A DNA stretch of 64,000 nt, taken from positions 16,768,001 through 16,832,000 of the forward strand of contig JAUCMP010000028.1 in the NCBI GenBank assembly GCA_030770545.1. Reading direction: 5' to 3'. Shown piece by piece: positions 49,990 to 60,917 of the stretch (positions are counted from its first letter, which is position 1; each line of letters opens with the position of its first letter). Both the position numbers and the translations under genes were made by a program. The stretch comes from Macropodus opercularis. Lineage: Eukaryota > Chordata > Actinopteri > Anabantiformes > Osphronemidae. Under the pieces are notes generated by a model. That model saw only the letters and a list, made by a program, of their open reading frames with translations. It did not search any database and was not told the DNA's origin.

Positions 49990-51495
49990 GGCTCCGTCCT
50001 GAGGGTTTGTCCGTACAAGCAGATTGAACTGTGTTATCGCTGCAGAACGCACAGGTTATAATGTTGTTACGCTAACGCGAGCTTACTCAGCGTTGAACTC
50101 AGCTCAAATGATAAATATTTCCCTCTGCTCTTGTTATTTCATTGACTCCTTCCCATACATTCCCTTTTAGGGGATGTGAGCCCCAGAAGCAGTGTTTTTA
50201 AGTGGGGGGAGAGTCCGGGATTTACAGTAGCATCTGAACCTGCTGCCATTGGATACGAGGGTCACAGCTGGGGAGGCAGCCACTGGTCTCCGGACCGGTG
50301 ACCAACGCCTCCTCTGACCCATAAGTCAAACATTACAGGACGCTAACCGTGGGGGTGGTGGAGGTATTTGACAGAGCTAATCCTCTGAAGAGAGACATTT
50401 ATTCAATGAAGCATGTCAACAGACACGGGGACTGAAGCCTTTTACATTCACTTGTGTTCCAGGTCTGACCCTCTGACCACCCAGCAACGAGCTCAAACAC
50501 AGCTGTGACAACAGTGCAGGAAGGAGCGACGAGCCAGCACGAGGTTTAGGCCTGATGATCATATGTAACAGAAATATGAAAATATGAAAGACAAGGCCAC
50601 AGGTTCTGGAAGGACCGAACCGACCGAGTGATATGGGTTCCAAACGCTGTGGTGCGTTTCAGAGCGACTCTGTGGTCGGACCTCGGTCTTGACTGCTGGT
50701 CGCGTCATGCGTGTCTGAATGCGCTGCTTAGTATTCAGTACATGTTTGTTCCAGCTGCCCACCGTGTCTTGCATCAGCTCAAACTGCTGTTTGCTGTCAG
50801 TGATCTGAGTCCGTTTCCATTGAAATGTTGTTATGGGTCCAACTTAAACAGAACTTTGATCCAGTGTGTGGACATGCTGCAGGACCTGACGCAGTGTATT
50901 ATTATTAGATCAGAAATTGTAACAAAACAATAGTTTTAACCTGATTTTCCACGTTTCCTAAGTATGAAATGGAAGTTTTGCGTGAAGCAGAGGCAGTTGA
51001 AGACATCTCCGACCTGCTATGACTGTTATTTAATGGGTAGCTGCATTTACAGTGTGAGCTCCACGACAAACCTTCAAAACACTGCATTCCTCCTCTGCAG
51101 ACCTTTGCCCAGTAAGATTCCACTATGCACTGTTTCACAACACAGACCAGATCCATTAGGAGGAATGAACATGCTGCAGGTGGGATGACATTAATGAGCG
51201 AACGAGCCACCGTCATCTGACCAGGACGATAGCAGGCATTAGCACAAACCCTCCACAGATATGGAAACTATGACGTTTCTGGGAACGAGACTGCACCAAC
51301 GCGCTCGCGTCCTTCTCCAGGATTAATTATTCCAAAGCCTGTTATTTCATCATATTTACAACGCGGTGCAGGCCAATCAGCCTCCGTCATAGAGAAGTGG
51401 GAGGATGAACGTAAGCGGCTCTGAACTGAAACGCGTATCAGGGGACATCGTTGTATCAGACTGATCAGCCCTGGTTTGCCAACACTTGAAGCAGC
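49990..51495. promoter_or_regulatory. Shared head-to-head upstream region of sspo and aoc1
   Basis: About 1.5 kb separates the minus-strand sspo ATG from the plus-strand aoc1 ATG, so any promoters of both genes lie here or in their 5' UTRs. No coding frame with domain content. The region is not strongly CpG-rich, which fits tissue-restricted genes. Confidence 0.5.
50110..50121 (-). promoter_or_regulatory. AT-rich TATA-like / forkhead-like motif upstream of sspo
   Basis: On the minus strand the sequence GGAAATATTTATCATTTG lies about 125 bp upstream of the sspo ATG. It contains TATTTAT, which fits the forkhead consensus TRTTTRY and could equally act as a weak TATA box. A second TATA-like string, TTATAACC, lies near 50055. 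Motifs this short occur often by chance. Confidence 0.25.
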
Positions 51496-54400
51496 ATGAC
51501 TGCAGGTACGGTGACTCGTCTTTATTTCCACTACACCCTGTTTGTCCAGGAAGCTACTGCTGCACATTTATACATTTTTACAGCTGCGTTGTTTCCAACT
51601 AATTGAAATTTGTTTCGATTATTACATTTAACATCATAGGACACTGGCACTAGCAGGATAAAACACAAATACCAAACACATACTTTCAGTAATACGTTCG
51701 TTGGGTTAGTCCAACGTTGCCATGAGCTGATGGCTGAACACATTTGGTTTTACACAAACTAATTCCGGAGCTGAAGCAGTGGGATCAGTGCAGGGCGAGG
51801 TCAAAGCACCGTAGGCCTGGTTGTGCAACCAGCATTTGTTGACACAAATAGGTGAAGAGCAACACAACATGAGACAATGTGTCACAAGGCTTTGTGTCTT
51901 TAAGATGATCCTGCTGCAGGTAGTGCAGAACTCACAGCACGTCCCTGTGAGCTGGAAACTACCATTAACTAAGCACGATGACGGGAAAAGACACAAGCAG
52001 TTAATAGTTCAGTAGAAACGCTTTCAGTGTCAAAAGCAGAAGTAAAGTCTCATCCTCAGTATCCTCTTGTCTTTACTGCACAGCCTTGAGGCTTGTGTGT
52101 TTGCTGCAGCTGGTCGTTTTGGCCGGTGGCACCGCTTCCAGATCCAGATCGAGAGACTGGGCTCATCATGGAGCTCCTATGTTCGCCGACCTCACGGTTC
52201 GCGAGATGAAGGCCGTGCGCGCCTACATGCACGGCCTCCCAGAGCTGGGGCTGACTGACGCTCGCAGCAAGAGTCTGAGGAAGAACAGCATCCTCCTGAT
52301 GGAGCTCCATCTCCCAAAGAAGCACGAAGCCCTCAGAGCTCTGGACCGTGGGCAGGCCAGACCCCCACGTCAGGCCCGCGTGGTTGTCCAGTTTGGAAAC
52401 CAGACCAGGCCCGGCATCACTGAGTACATTGTGGGCCCACTGCCGTCCCCAGATTCCCACGAAATCAAGACCTTCAAGGGTGAAAGGCCCATTCGCTTTG
52501 AGTCGAGGCCAATTACTTCTGTCGAGTACGACCACGTGAACGACATCCTCGTGATGATCACCACTAATGCTCACAAACTCCTGTGGGAGAGCACGGGGGG
52601 GTTTTCCTACACCAACTGCTCCGACCGCTGTCTGACGTTCACTGACATCGCCCCCCGCGGGCTGGGCCCGGGCGAGAGGAGAAGCTGGATCATGCTGCAG
52701 AAGTTTGTGGAAGGTTACTTCCTTCATCCAGTTGGCTTTGAGGTACTCATCAACCATAAAGACCTCGACCCAGAAAAGTGGACTGTGGAGAAGGTCTGGT
52801 ACAACAGCATGTACTTTGACAGCGTCGAGGAGCTCGTCGAAAAATATGAAACAGGAGGCGTTGAGAAGATGAAACTGCCCGACCACAACGACAGCGACCT
52901 GTTCTCCACTTATATTCCCCGGGGCCACAGCAACACCCCGACTGACGTCCACGGGCCGAAGCTTGTGGAGCCTCAGGGCCATCGCTATCACATCGACCGG
53001 AACTTTGTTGAATACGGCGGGTGGTCCTTCGCGTACCGAGTCCGCTCGTCGGCCGGGCTCCAGGTGTTCGACCTCCGCTTCAACGGAGAAAGAATCGCTT
53101 ACGAGATCAGCCTCCAGGAAGCGATAGCTTTCTACGCCGGCGATACGCCTGCTGCCATGCAAACCAAGTACATCGATGCCGGCTGGGCGATGGGCAGCTC
53201 AACCTTTGAGCTGGCTCCTGGAATTGACTGTCCTGAAATTGCCACCTTCATAGACCTTTACCACTTCTTCGACACAGACAAACCCGTGCAACACAAAAAC
53301 GCTCTTTGCATCTTTGAGATGACCACCGCTATGCCCCTGAGGAGGCATTTCAACTCCAACTTCCAGGGAGGCTACAATTTCTTCGGGGGCCTGGAAAACG
53401 CCGTGTTGGTGATGCGGACGACTTCCACGGTCTACAACTACGACTACATCTGGGACTTCCTGTTCTACCAGAATGGGGTCGTGGAGGTCAAGGTCAGCGC
53501 CACCGGGTACATCCACGCCACCTTCTTCACCCCCAACGGGCTGAACTATGGTAACAGAGTGTACAGCTACGTACTGGGCAACCTACACACACACCTGATC
53601 CATTATAAAGTGGACCTGGACATTTCAGGTGAGAAAACACAGAGAAGTCACGCTTCTCTACAAAGGGCTTGTTATAGACTGTTATCACACGGAGCCTCGT
53701 TTCACTGCTTTATTGATGCAGCTTTCTGGACTTCACACTGTCATAAAAGACAATTGCTCCATCAATTCTGCCTCAAAAGTTAGGTTTATGTCAGTAATTT
53801 AAACTTGTGCAACCTGCCTGCTGCTTTTACTTTTCAGGTTTACTCAAGCAGCTGTTATTTCGATGCGTACGTGAGATTTGTGCTGACACTTTGCTGTGAA
53901 ACAGGTCGGGAGAACAGCTTTGAGACCATAGATCTAAACTACGTCAACTTCACCAATCCATGGAGCCCAAGCCATTTCGTGGTCCAGTCCAAACTCAACA
54001 AGACGGAGCACAGGACCGAGCGGTCTGCAGCTTTCCGGTTTGGCAAAAGGTTCCCGCGCTACGTGCACTTTTACAACCCTAACGAGAAAAACAGGTGGGG
54101 GCACAGCAAAGGCTACCGGATTCAGTTCAACTCTCACGCCCACAACGTCCTACCCAGAGGCTGGAGGGAGGAAAACGGCATCAGCTGGACAAGGTAAGCG
54201 AATGTCTGTCTCTAAGACAGTCCACTAAACAGGGCACGGAATCCAGAGTCCACGGAGGTAACGTCTGCTCCGTCTCTGTGCAGGTATCCTCTGGCCGTGA
54301 CTCGTCACAAGGACAATGAGACCAGCAGCAGCAGCATGTACACCCAGAACGACCCCTGGGAACCCGTGGTGTCCTTCGAGGACTACATCCGCAATAATGA

Positions 54401-54763
54401 AGACATAGTCAACCAGGTACAGTCTGAACGAAAGCCGGAGACACTGGCCGTTAGGGACGCGTCCTGACTGCTGCGTTTCTGTCCCGTGTGCAGGACCTGG
54501 TTGCCTGGGTGACCGTGGGCTTCCTGCACGTGCCTCACTCTGAAGACATACCCAACACGGCCACGCCGGGCAACGCCGTGGGCTTCTTTCTGCGACCCTT
54601 CAACTTCTTCGATGAAGACCCTTCGCTGGCATCCAGAAGCACCGTCATTGTCCGGCCGGGCGCGGACGGCAAACCCAAGATCCAGAGATGGACGCCTGAG
54701 GTCGTAGGTCACTGCGTGACTGACAAACCGTTCTTTTATAACGGTACCTACGCAGGAGTTTAA
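51496..54763 (+). CDS. aoc1: Copper amine oxidase, diamine oxidase (AOC1-like)
   Basis: Oxidatively deaminates histamine and putrescine-type diamines to aldehyde, ammonia and hydrogen peroxide; secreted homodimer with copper and topaquinone (family knowledge). Coding exons: 51496-51505, 52084-53628, 53905-54193, 54284-54416, 54494-54763; stop TAA 54761-54763. Sum is 748 residues; human AOC1 has 751. Seen: hydrophobic leader LVCLLQLVVLAGGTAS, the substrate-channel segment YIDAGWAMGSSTFELAPGID with the catalytic-base Asp, the cofactor site VYNYDYIWDF (first Tyr of NYDY, about residue 456, is the topaquinone precursor), copper ligands in GNLHTHLIHY, and PHSEDIPNTATPGN carrying the third His. The big exon has no ATG of its own before the leader; the 10-nt exon ATG-ACT-GCA-G at 51496, donor GTACGG, joins in phase to give MTAALRLVCLL, a complete signal peptide. 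That first exon is inferred. Other frames in the large exon are shadows. Confidence 0.93.
51506..52083 (+). other. aoc1: aoc1 intron 1 (inferred)
   Basis: Follows from the inferred 10-nt first coding exon; ends at acceptor TTTACTGCACAG (52072-52083). No other feature seen. Confidence 0.5.
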
Positions 54764-57700
54764 AGCTTCGCGCGTCACATGAGTCACGTTTATTCTATGT
54801 AATGTGCAAGAGTGGAACAACACAGTGAAAGTCTTCATGTTGCATTATTGGCTTTTTACGTATGGTTTGTAGCTGCAGATTGTGTGGACAGCTTTTCATA
54901 AACATGCTGATCATGTAAAACGTTATTATTTTGTACACGCGTCCATCACAGCACATTGTAAATTGTAAATTCCCGTCTTCCACTGATCCAGCTGCATCAA
55001 AGCAGGAAACGTAAGAGTTCATCTTAAATCAATGAGTCCACCTGAATCAAACGCACATGCACCCGGAGCGGAACCCAGCTGGCGTCGGCCGTGTGGGCTC
55101 CACTAAGCCGTGGTTTCCATGGCTCAGGTTTATCAGCAGCAAGCATCCAGGATGCAGGATGCTCTGCGTCCCCCTTCCTGGTGTAAACTGCTGTTTCCCA
55201 GCATGCTCTGCCTGCTGCTGCATGGTGGGAATGTTTTTGCTGGAGAGAGCAAACAGCCTGATTCCGGATCCTCCCACACAAACAGATGCCGCCTGGCTGG
55301 GCCGTCGCCCCTAGAAACGCAGCTTTACTCTGCAGAACGCATCCTGCTCCGTTCGCTTCTCAGCCGAAGGCTTTCAGGAAGTCACAAATAAATCAAAGCG
55401 TCATAATCATGTGGCAGTTTTCCAACTTTTTCCTACTACACATTGAACAGTAAGACAACACAAACAAAAGGTCTGGGCGTGAGTAAAAGACTCGGTGGCC
55501 ATTTTATGTGTGTGCCTGCGGTTTATAGAAGAGGCTCCACGTTAGAGAACGCAGGGGTTGGAGGCAGTGAAAGTTAAATGATGAACATTCCTGTCGGCAT
55601 CACCTCAGCGATGACGGTCTGGACGTCACAACCCGCAGCACCGTCAGCAGATTCACATACACTCACGTAACGATATCTGGAAAAGGTCACATGTGGCTTA
55701 TTCATTCAGCCTGTGACCTTTCAACGTAGAACAGGGGCTTATTGTTTGGTTGCAGCATGAATAAGGTAACGTATTACATGTATTTACAATAACCGAGACG
55801 CCAGCTTCAGACAAAGACTCAAATGGTAACAAGTGTCATTAAAAAACTGTATATGAAAAGCTGTAATTAGGCTTCAATACAAAGACTCTGAGCTCAGCGC
55901 GTTGTCTCCACCTAGTGGTCATTCGACGTCTGTTGGCTTCATTTCGTCAATGAATCCTTTCTGCAGATATATTGATTATTATTACGTTATTAAAATAGAT
56001 AAGCAAGTGCTCAACGCGACTTGTGATCCTGGGTTTGTCATGTGCTTCTGGATTTGTGGACGCTTCTCCCCAGACAGATACTCACGCTCTGCCTCTGACG
56101 GTGAGACGTGCTCTGGTGGCCTCTAATCTGACATTTGACATAAACGGGTCAGTCAAAATCTCTAAGATTAGATCAGATTCTGTGTCTTGCAATAAAAGCA
56201 GTGATGTGATTCCAAAGGAAAGAAGCCGAGCGTCTGAAGTTTATCTTCCTCTACTCGTCCGAGGCCACGGATGACTCAAGTCCTCATTAAGGCCTCGTGT
56301 GTCTGCGCTACGGAAACATCACGTCGTGGATCTGACGTGCAGCTCCATGCTGGAGATTATTTTTGTGTTACTGAAGTGACTATAAATGAAATGACTTTCT
56401 GTTATAACGTACATAATACTTAGGCTTCCTTGTTATGGTGAAGTCTTGTGTTTGCTGCTGTGGAAACTTCCCACTTCTCTGACGGCTTTAGTGACCTTTG
56501 GCAGACGCACGCGCATCGACCGAGATGCAGATGAGCAGGAAAAGACAGGAGATGATGAACACGTTGGAAATTATTTTACGATGGAAGAGAATAAAGCTTC
56601 TTCCTGTTTGGAGCCGTAGAAAACAGGTCCACGTGTCCTGTGGGGTCCACCTTCACCTTCGGCTGCTCAGCGTCGCTGTGAGTGACCGTCCTCCTCTCAG
56701 GTCAGGTCTGACAGAGGGTGTCCTCTGCGGCCACCAGGGGGCGCTGTCACACCACAAGGCTGCCTTATTTTGAGGCCTGGCGTTTGTGCCACAGTTGAAT
56801 TTGCCTCAAATCTTTCACGTTGAGTCAACACGGACGTCCAGCAATGAAGCAGTAAAACCTGTGACTAGCATCACGTGCTGTGTTTATGAGGCTCGTGATG
56901 CTCCAGCCTAAAATCAGAGACATGTACCACTTTAATGTGCAAATGGAAGAAGCAACCACCAAACAACCGTAGGTGCTGCTCTCGCATATTAATGTCACTT
57001 TAAAGACACTTTACGGCGTCTTACAGGCTGCAGCTCAGGACACCTCCCGTGTGTTCGGTGAGTCCGTCCCTGGTGAGCAGCGCCACCCGTGGGATCCTGT
57101 TACACATAATGTGCCTGCAGCACAACAACAAGCTCGTCTGCCTCCTTCCCAGTTCTTACTTCTTAGCTTCAGCCTCTGGTCCCACGTGGGTCATATTTTC
57201 CAGCCTTTGTACTGTAGCTCGTGTTGCAATAAATCATTAATGTCATCATATTATTTTTAGTTTAACAATTTCCAAAAAGCTGCAAAGTTGATAAAGTGTG
57301 TAGCTCAAAAAATGTGTCAGACGTAATTTCTTCTTTTGTTCTTTTGTCAGTATCAAGGCCTGTTAGTCAGTCATTCATGGATAATCAGTAAATTAACATG
57401 GCATACATTTGGTCTGGGTGTGGTTCTCACAGCATCACGTTCTTCACTGTGGAAGCTGCTTAAACTCCACGAGGACGCGCGGTGATGTGTGTCCCAGCGT
57501 CAGGATAAAAGCCGTCCGTTCGTATTGTGCTGCTCTGCTCCACGCATGCATCACTGCGCCCTTAAAGACAGACGGAGCCGACGTCAGCGGGCCAGTCAGC
57601 ACACGCCTCGCTGTAAACACGAGACGGAGGGAACTCGAGCAAGGCACCAGTCCTGAGCTTCAGCCACTCACTTTAAATCGCCTTTTAATGCTTAGAGGTA

Positions 57701-59345
57701 AATACAGTACAATAATAAACAAAGCTTCCAGAAATGGACGCGTTCGCCATTGATTTTCAGCAATGAACCAAATGCAGTGAATGAACAGCAGAGAGTCTAA
57801 GTCTCATCGGTGTTTGCTGTGACCAGCCTTTGCCTCCAAACAGCAGCAGTTTCTCCAGGTTCACAGTGTTTGAAGGATCTCGGCTGGAGGTTGTTCAAAC
57901 ATATTTGTTTACAGCAGCTTTTGGCTCTAGTTTTGCACAGTACTGTATATGTTGTATAAGGATCATTTCTGGATTCTCTATAAATAGAAGGGTTCCTGGG
58001 CAAATCCTGTTTATTTGACTGTGGACGGTCACGAGCCTCCGCTGGTTGGGTTGTTGGGATGGTGTAGGGAGGAGGACACACACACGGTTTGTGACAGCGC
58101 ATTGTTTGACCGGTGAAGGACTCATAGTGGAGTCTCACCTGACTCTGAACGCGAAGCCCAGCGGCTGCGTCTCACTCTGGAGCCCTGACAACAGCTCCAG
58201 CTCCCAGAGGAGAACACATGGGAGGATCCGTGTTCAGCAGCTCATCGTCAGGAGGATGAACCATACACACAGAAAAATGAAAATGATGCTGGATTAAAAT
58301 ATGAATCTGGAAACGAGCATTCAGAAGGAGACGTTATTGGAGATTAGGAGTGTTTTGCTGTTCCTGGATCAGATGAGCGACACTTGGAGCTGTAGAGGTC
58401 ACATCTGCTCTCACAGCTTAGAGACTAATCTGTGATTCATTTGGTCCAGAACTCAAGCACAGACGTGAGGTGATGAGTAAAACAACATGGACACGCAGGA
58501 TTAGGGCTGAGTCTCTCTCGCCCCAGTGTTGAGACGCTTTCATCGAGTCGCGCTGGAAAAAACACCCACACAAACAAAGACTAAATGACAATGTCGGCAA
58601 AGTTCACTTTCATTTAGCCAAAGCATTTCACCGTCATCGTGACCTCAGCTGACTGTACGTAAACAACCCCTCCTGCCGGGCCTCACCCCCAACCGTGCTG
58701 CCAGCTGTCTATTTTAAACGCCCACGTAACACCAAGCAATTACTGTCAGAGGGGTCTCCTGGAGGTCACCCAGAACGTTCTGATTTGATGTGGTTGACGT
58801 GAAACCGGAGACGCCTGCCACGGGCCGAGAATAGAGGAACAAGCGTCTATTAGACGTGTTGAGAACTGTGTGAAAGTGTATCAGCCACAAGAAATGCGAT
58901 TTAAATGAAAAGTTCTAAGCGTTTTGTACTGACCCGTCACTTAGTGCTATTTTTAAGCTTCAAATGCAACCTGGCCTTTATTTAAACACGTGGATGAGCT
59001 GCTGTGTGTGGACGGTGCAGAGTCTGATTCCACCCTGTCATGAAACAGCTCTGCCCTGAGCAGCGAAACCATCCGTCCAGAGAAGCCACGAGCTCTGTGT
59101 TCTAAGCTGCGAACCCAGCAGTGACAGAACCAGCTGTATTTGGAAGGAGAACAATTTATGGACTTTCAGAGTCGGTGTTAATTACGCGGCTATGAGCCAC
59201 CGAATGGGTTTAGTGCGTCACGTCCTCTATTGTGACAACTCTGTGTAATTTGATCTAATTCTAACTCTTCGTGAATTACGGAGTCAGACGTGGAGAGAAC
59301 TGAGTAAGAACTAATTCCAGAACCCGCTCGTTTCCCAATTAAATC
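54764..59345. other. Intergenic, aoc1 to the next gene
   Basis: About 4.6 kb with no supported gene on either strand. A plus-strand AATAAA near 55386 is a possible distal aoc1 poly(A) signal. No mobile element recognised by eye. Confidence 0.45.
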
Positions 59346-59424
59346 CAACCAATCCAGTTTGGCCTCGACGGCGATCGACAGCGCTCCTAGACCCCCTCAG
59401 CCAATCAGCGAAGGGCGTGGGCGG
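59346..59424 (+). promoter_or_regulatory. CCAAT and GC-box promoter of the unidentified gene
   Basis: CCAATCAGCG at 59401 is followed by GGGCGTGGGCGG at about 59413, that is a CCAAT box next to an Sp1/KLF-type GC box, about 65-85 bp upstream of the ATG at 59487. A further CCAAT occurs near 59348. GC content and CpG density rise sharply from here through the exon, as in a CpG-island promoter. The transcription start is not determined. Confidence 0.6.
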
Positions 59425-59486
59425 CGCTTGTCCCGCAGTCAGTCCCTGGCCGACGCTCGCCCCGTCTGTCCTGCTGCAGCCGGGAC

Positions 59487-59634
59487 ATGGGGGAGCGCTT
59501 CGTGGTGGTGCCGGTGGGCGGAGGGCCAGCCGCCGCGGAGAGGGACGGAGAGTCGGGGGAGGACTCGGTGTTCGAGCAGGAGCCGAAAGCTGCGGTTCCG
59601 ATCCTGAGGTACAACCGAGAGCCCAACAAGTACG
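59487..59634 (+). CDS. First coding exon of an unidentified gene
   Basis: ATG at 59487 has good context (G at -3, G at +4) and opens a 49-residue stretch starting MGERFVVVPVGGGPAAAE, with an acidic middle (ERDGESGEDSVFEQEP) and ending ILRYNREPNKY plus one base, then donor GTAAGA at 59635. Continued reading past the donor runs on as a low-complexity Arg-rich frame, which I take as intron. No signal peptide or membrane segment in this part; it looks like a cytosolic, partly disordered N-terminus. I do not recognise the family. The exon is supported by the promoter boxes, the Kozak context and a strong donor, but not by homology. Confidence 0.6.
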
Positions 59635-59895
59635 GTAAGAAAAGAGCCACCGGCGGGTCCGTGCGGCGGCGAAGCCTGCGGGCGGTGCTGGCTCCCGCCT
59701 CCAGACACCGGCCGGCGTCTCTCACACGTCTGATGGGTTTTGTTGTGGACATATCAGCTGTTTTCATGCATCTGGTGCATTTCATGGCATCTCTTTCGTC
59801 CTGTTGAACTTTAAACGGGTTGTGACCAGTGAACGCACCACGGTCTGTTCAGGGGTCTTACCCAGCGTGGGGTCACTGCATAATGTCCGCAGACA

Positions 59896-59960
59896 GTGGG
59901 TCGTGGGGCCGTGGGTCGTGGGTCGTGGGCCCGTGGGTCGTGGCCCGTGGGGTCGTGGTC
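59896..59960 (+). repeat. G-tract repeat (GTGGGTC-type), possible G-quadruplex
   Basis: At least six GGG or GGGG runs with spacers of about 3-6 bases (GTGGGTCGTGGGGCCGTGGG and so on) lie about 0.26 kb downstream of the exon donor. The spacing meets the usual G-quadruplex pattern on the plus strand. Confidence 0.8.
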
Positions 59961-60823
59961 CATGTCTCTGGTCCCAGGACTAAACGTCTCCTCATCTGCC
60001 TCCTGGCCTGGTTTGGTGAAGGCCATGTGGGTATTTTTGGTGTTGCAGACCGTTGCACCTGTTACTGACGTCACGTCGCTTTTCCAGTTTCTGTAGAGAA
60101 GCTGAAGCTACAGATGAATGTAGTCTTTCAGTGAACCCACACGTTTGGTTCTGTGAGTAGTAAAGCGAGTTACGACGGGTTTTGCAAACATTGCAGTGGC
60201 TGCAACGTTTGTCCGTTTCTCTTTTATCATCGTGTGCATGGTTATTGACAGGAAGAGGGCCCACGAAGCAGGTCCTGCCCCGTGGGAGGGGACCGACCGC
60301 ACCCTGATTACGGAGATAAGGCCCAGAGGCCGTGGCGCTGGCAGCCTGGCCGTGGATTCTAGTCAGGTCCAAACCCTTCAGGGAGCCTCAGCCTGGCTGA
60401 AATGAAAACGTGGCTGTAACAACGCTTCATCCGTCTGTGGGTCAGAATCAGGTGCTTCTGTAGCAGCAACTTGTGGAGTAATAGCTTTAGGGCATAAACA
60501 AACCCTGGTGAACTTCAATGGCTGTGATACGACCTTCACATGAAGGTGAGTCCAAACATGGAGGATACTCAGCCTGCTCCCAGCGTCAGTCCACGGGTGT
60601 GGGCCACGGCAGCGGCCTGGCGGGTCAGAACCGTGACGGCATTCCTGACAGGGTTCGGGCCCGAGCGGGGGGCGGGGGCACAGAAGTCATTAACATAAGA
60701 ACAGCTGGGGCCGTCGGTCACGTGACCGCGGAGGAACGCTGCCGGTGGGGCGCCGCCGTTTCTGAGTGGACCCGATTTATCCTCTCCACTGACAGATCAC
60801 GACCTGCTACAGCTGCTCCCCAG

Positions 60824-60917
60824 AAAGCGACCACGGCTCCGTAGAGACGTCCCTGGGAGAACATGACCCCGCTGACACGTCATCGGAGGAGGCCAGGAGG
60901 AGAAGACGGAGGAGAAG
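60824..60917 (+). CDS. Possible second exon of the unidentified gene (tentative)
   Basis: After the acceptor-like CTGCTACAGCTGCTCCCCAG (60804-60823), the phase set by the first exon gives ESDHGSVETSLGEHDPADTS followed by SEEARRRRRR, an acidic Ser-rich then basic stretch. The frame runs straight into the purine-rich minisatellite, where AAG|GTGGAG (60917/60918) is a weak donor. The phase match and acidic composition fit exon 1, but no family is recognised and the donor is poor. It may be chance. Confidence 0.25.

Noticed and set aside
50416..51996. Additional small genes in the sspo-aoc1 spacer
   Set aside because: Open frames of 70-103 codons have no domains, no splice consistency and no conserved features visible.
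52056..53162. 368-codon antisense frame
   Set aside because: Exact shadow of the large aoc1 exon; no domain content of its own.
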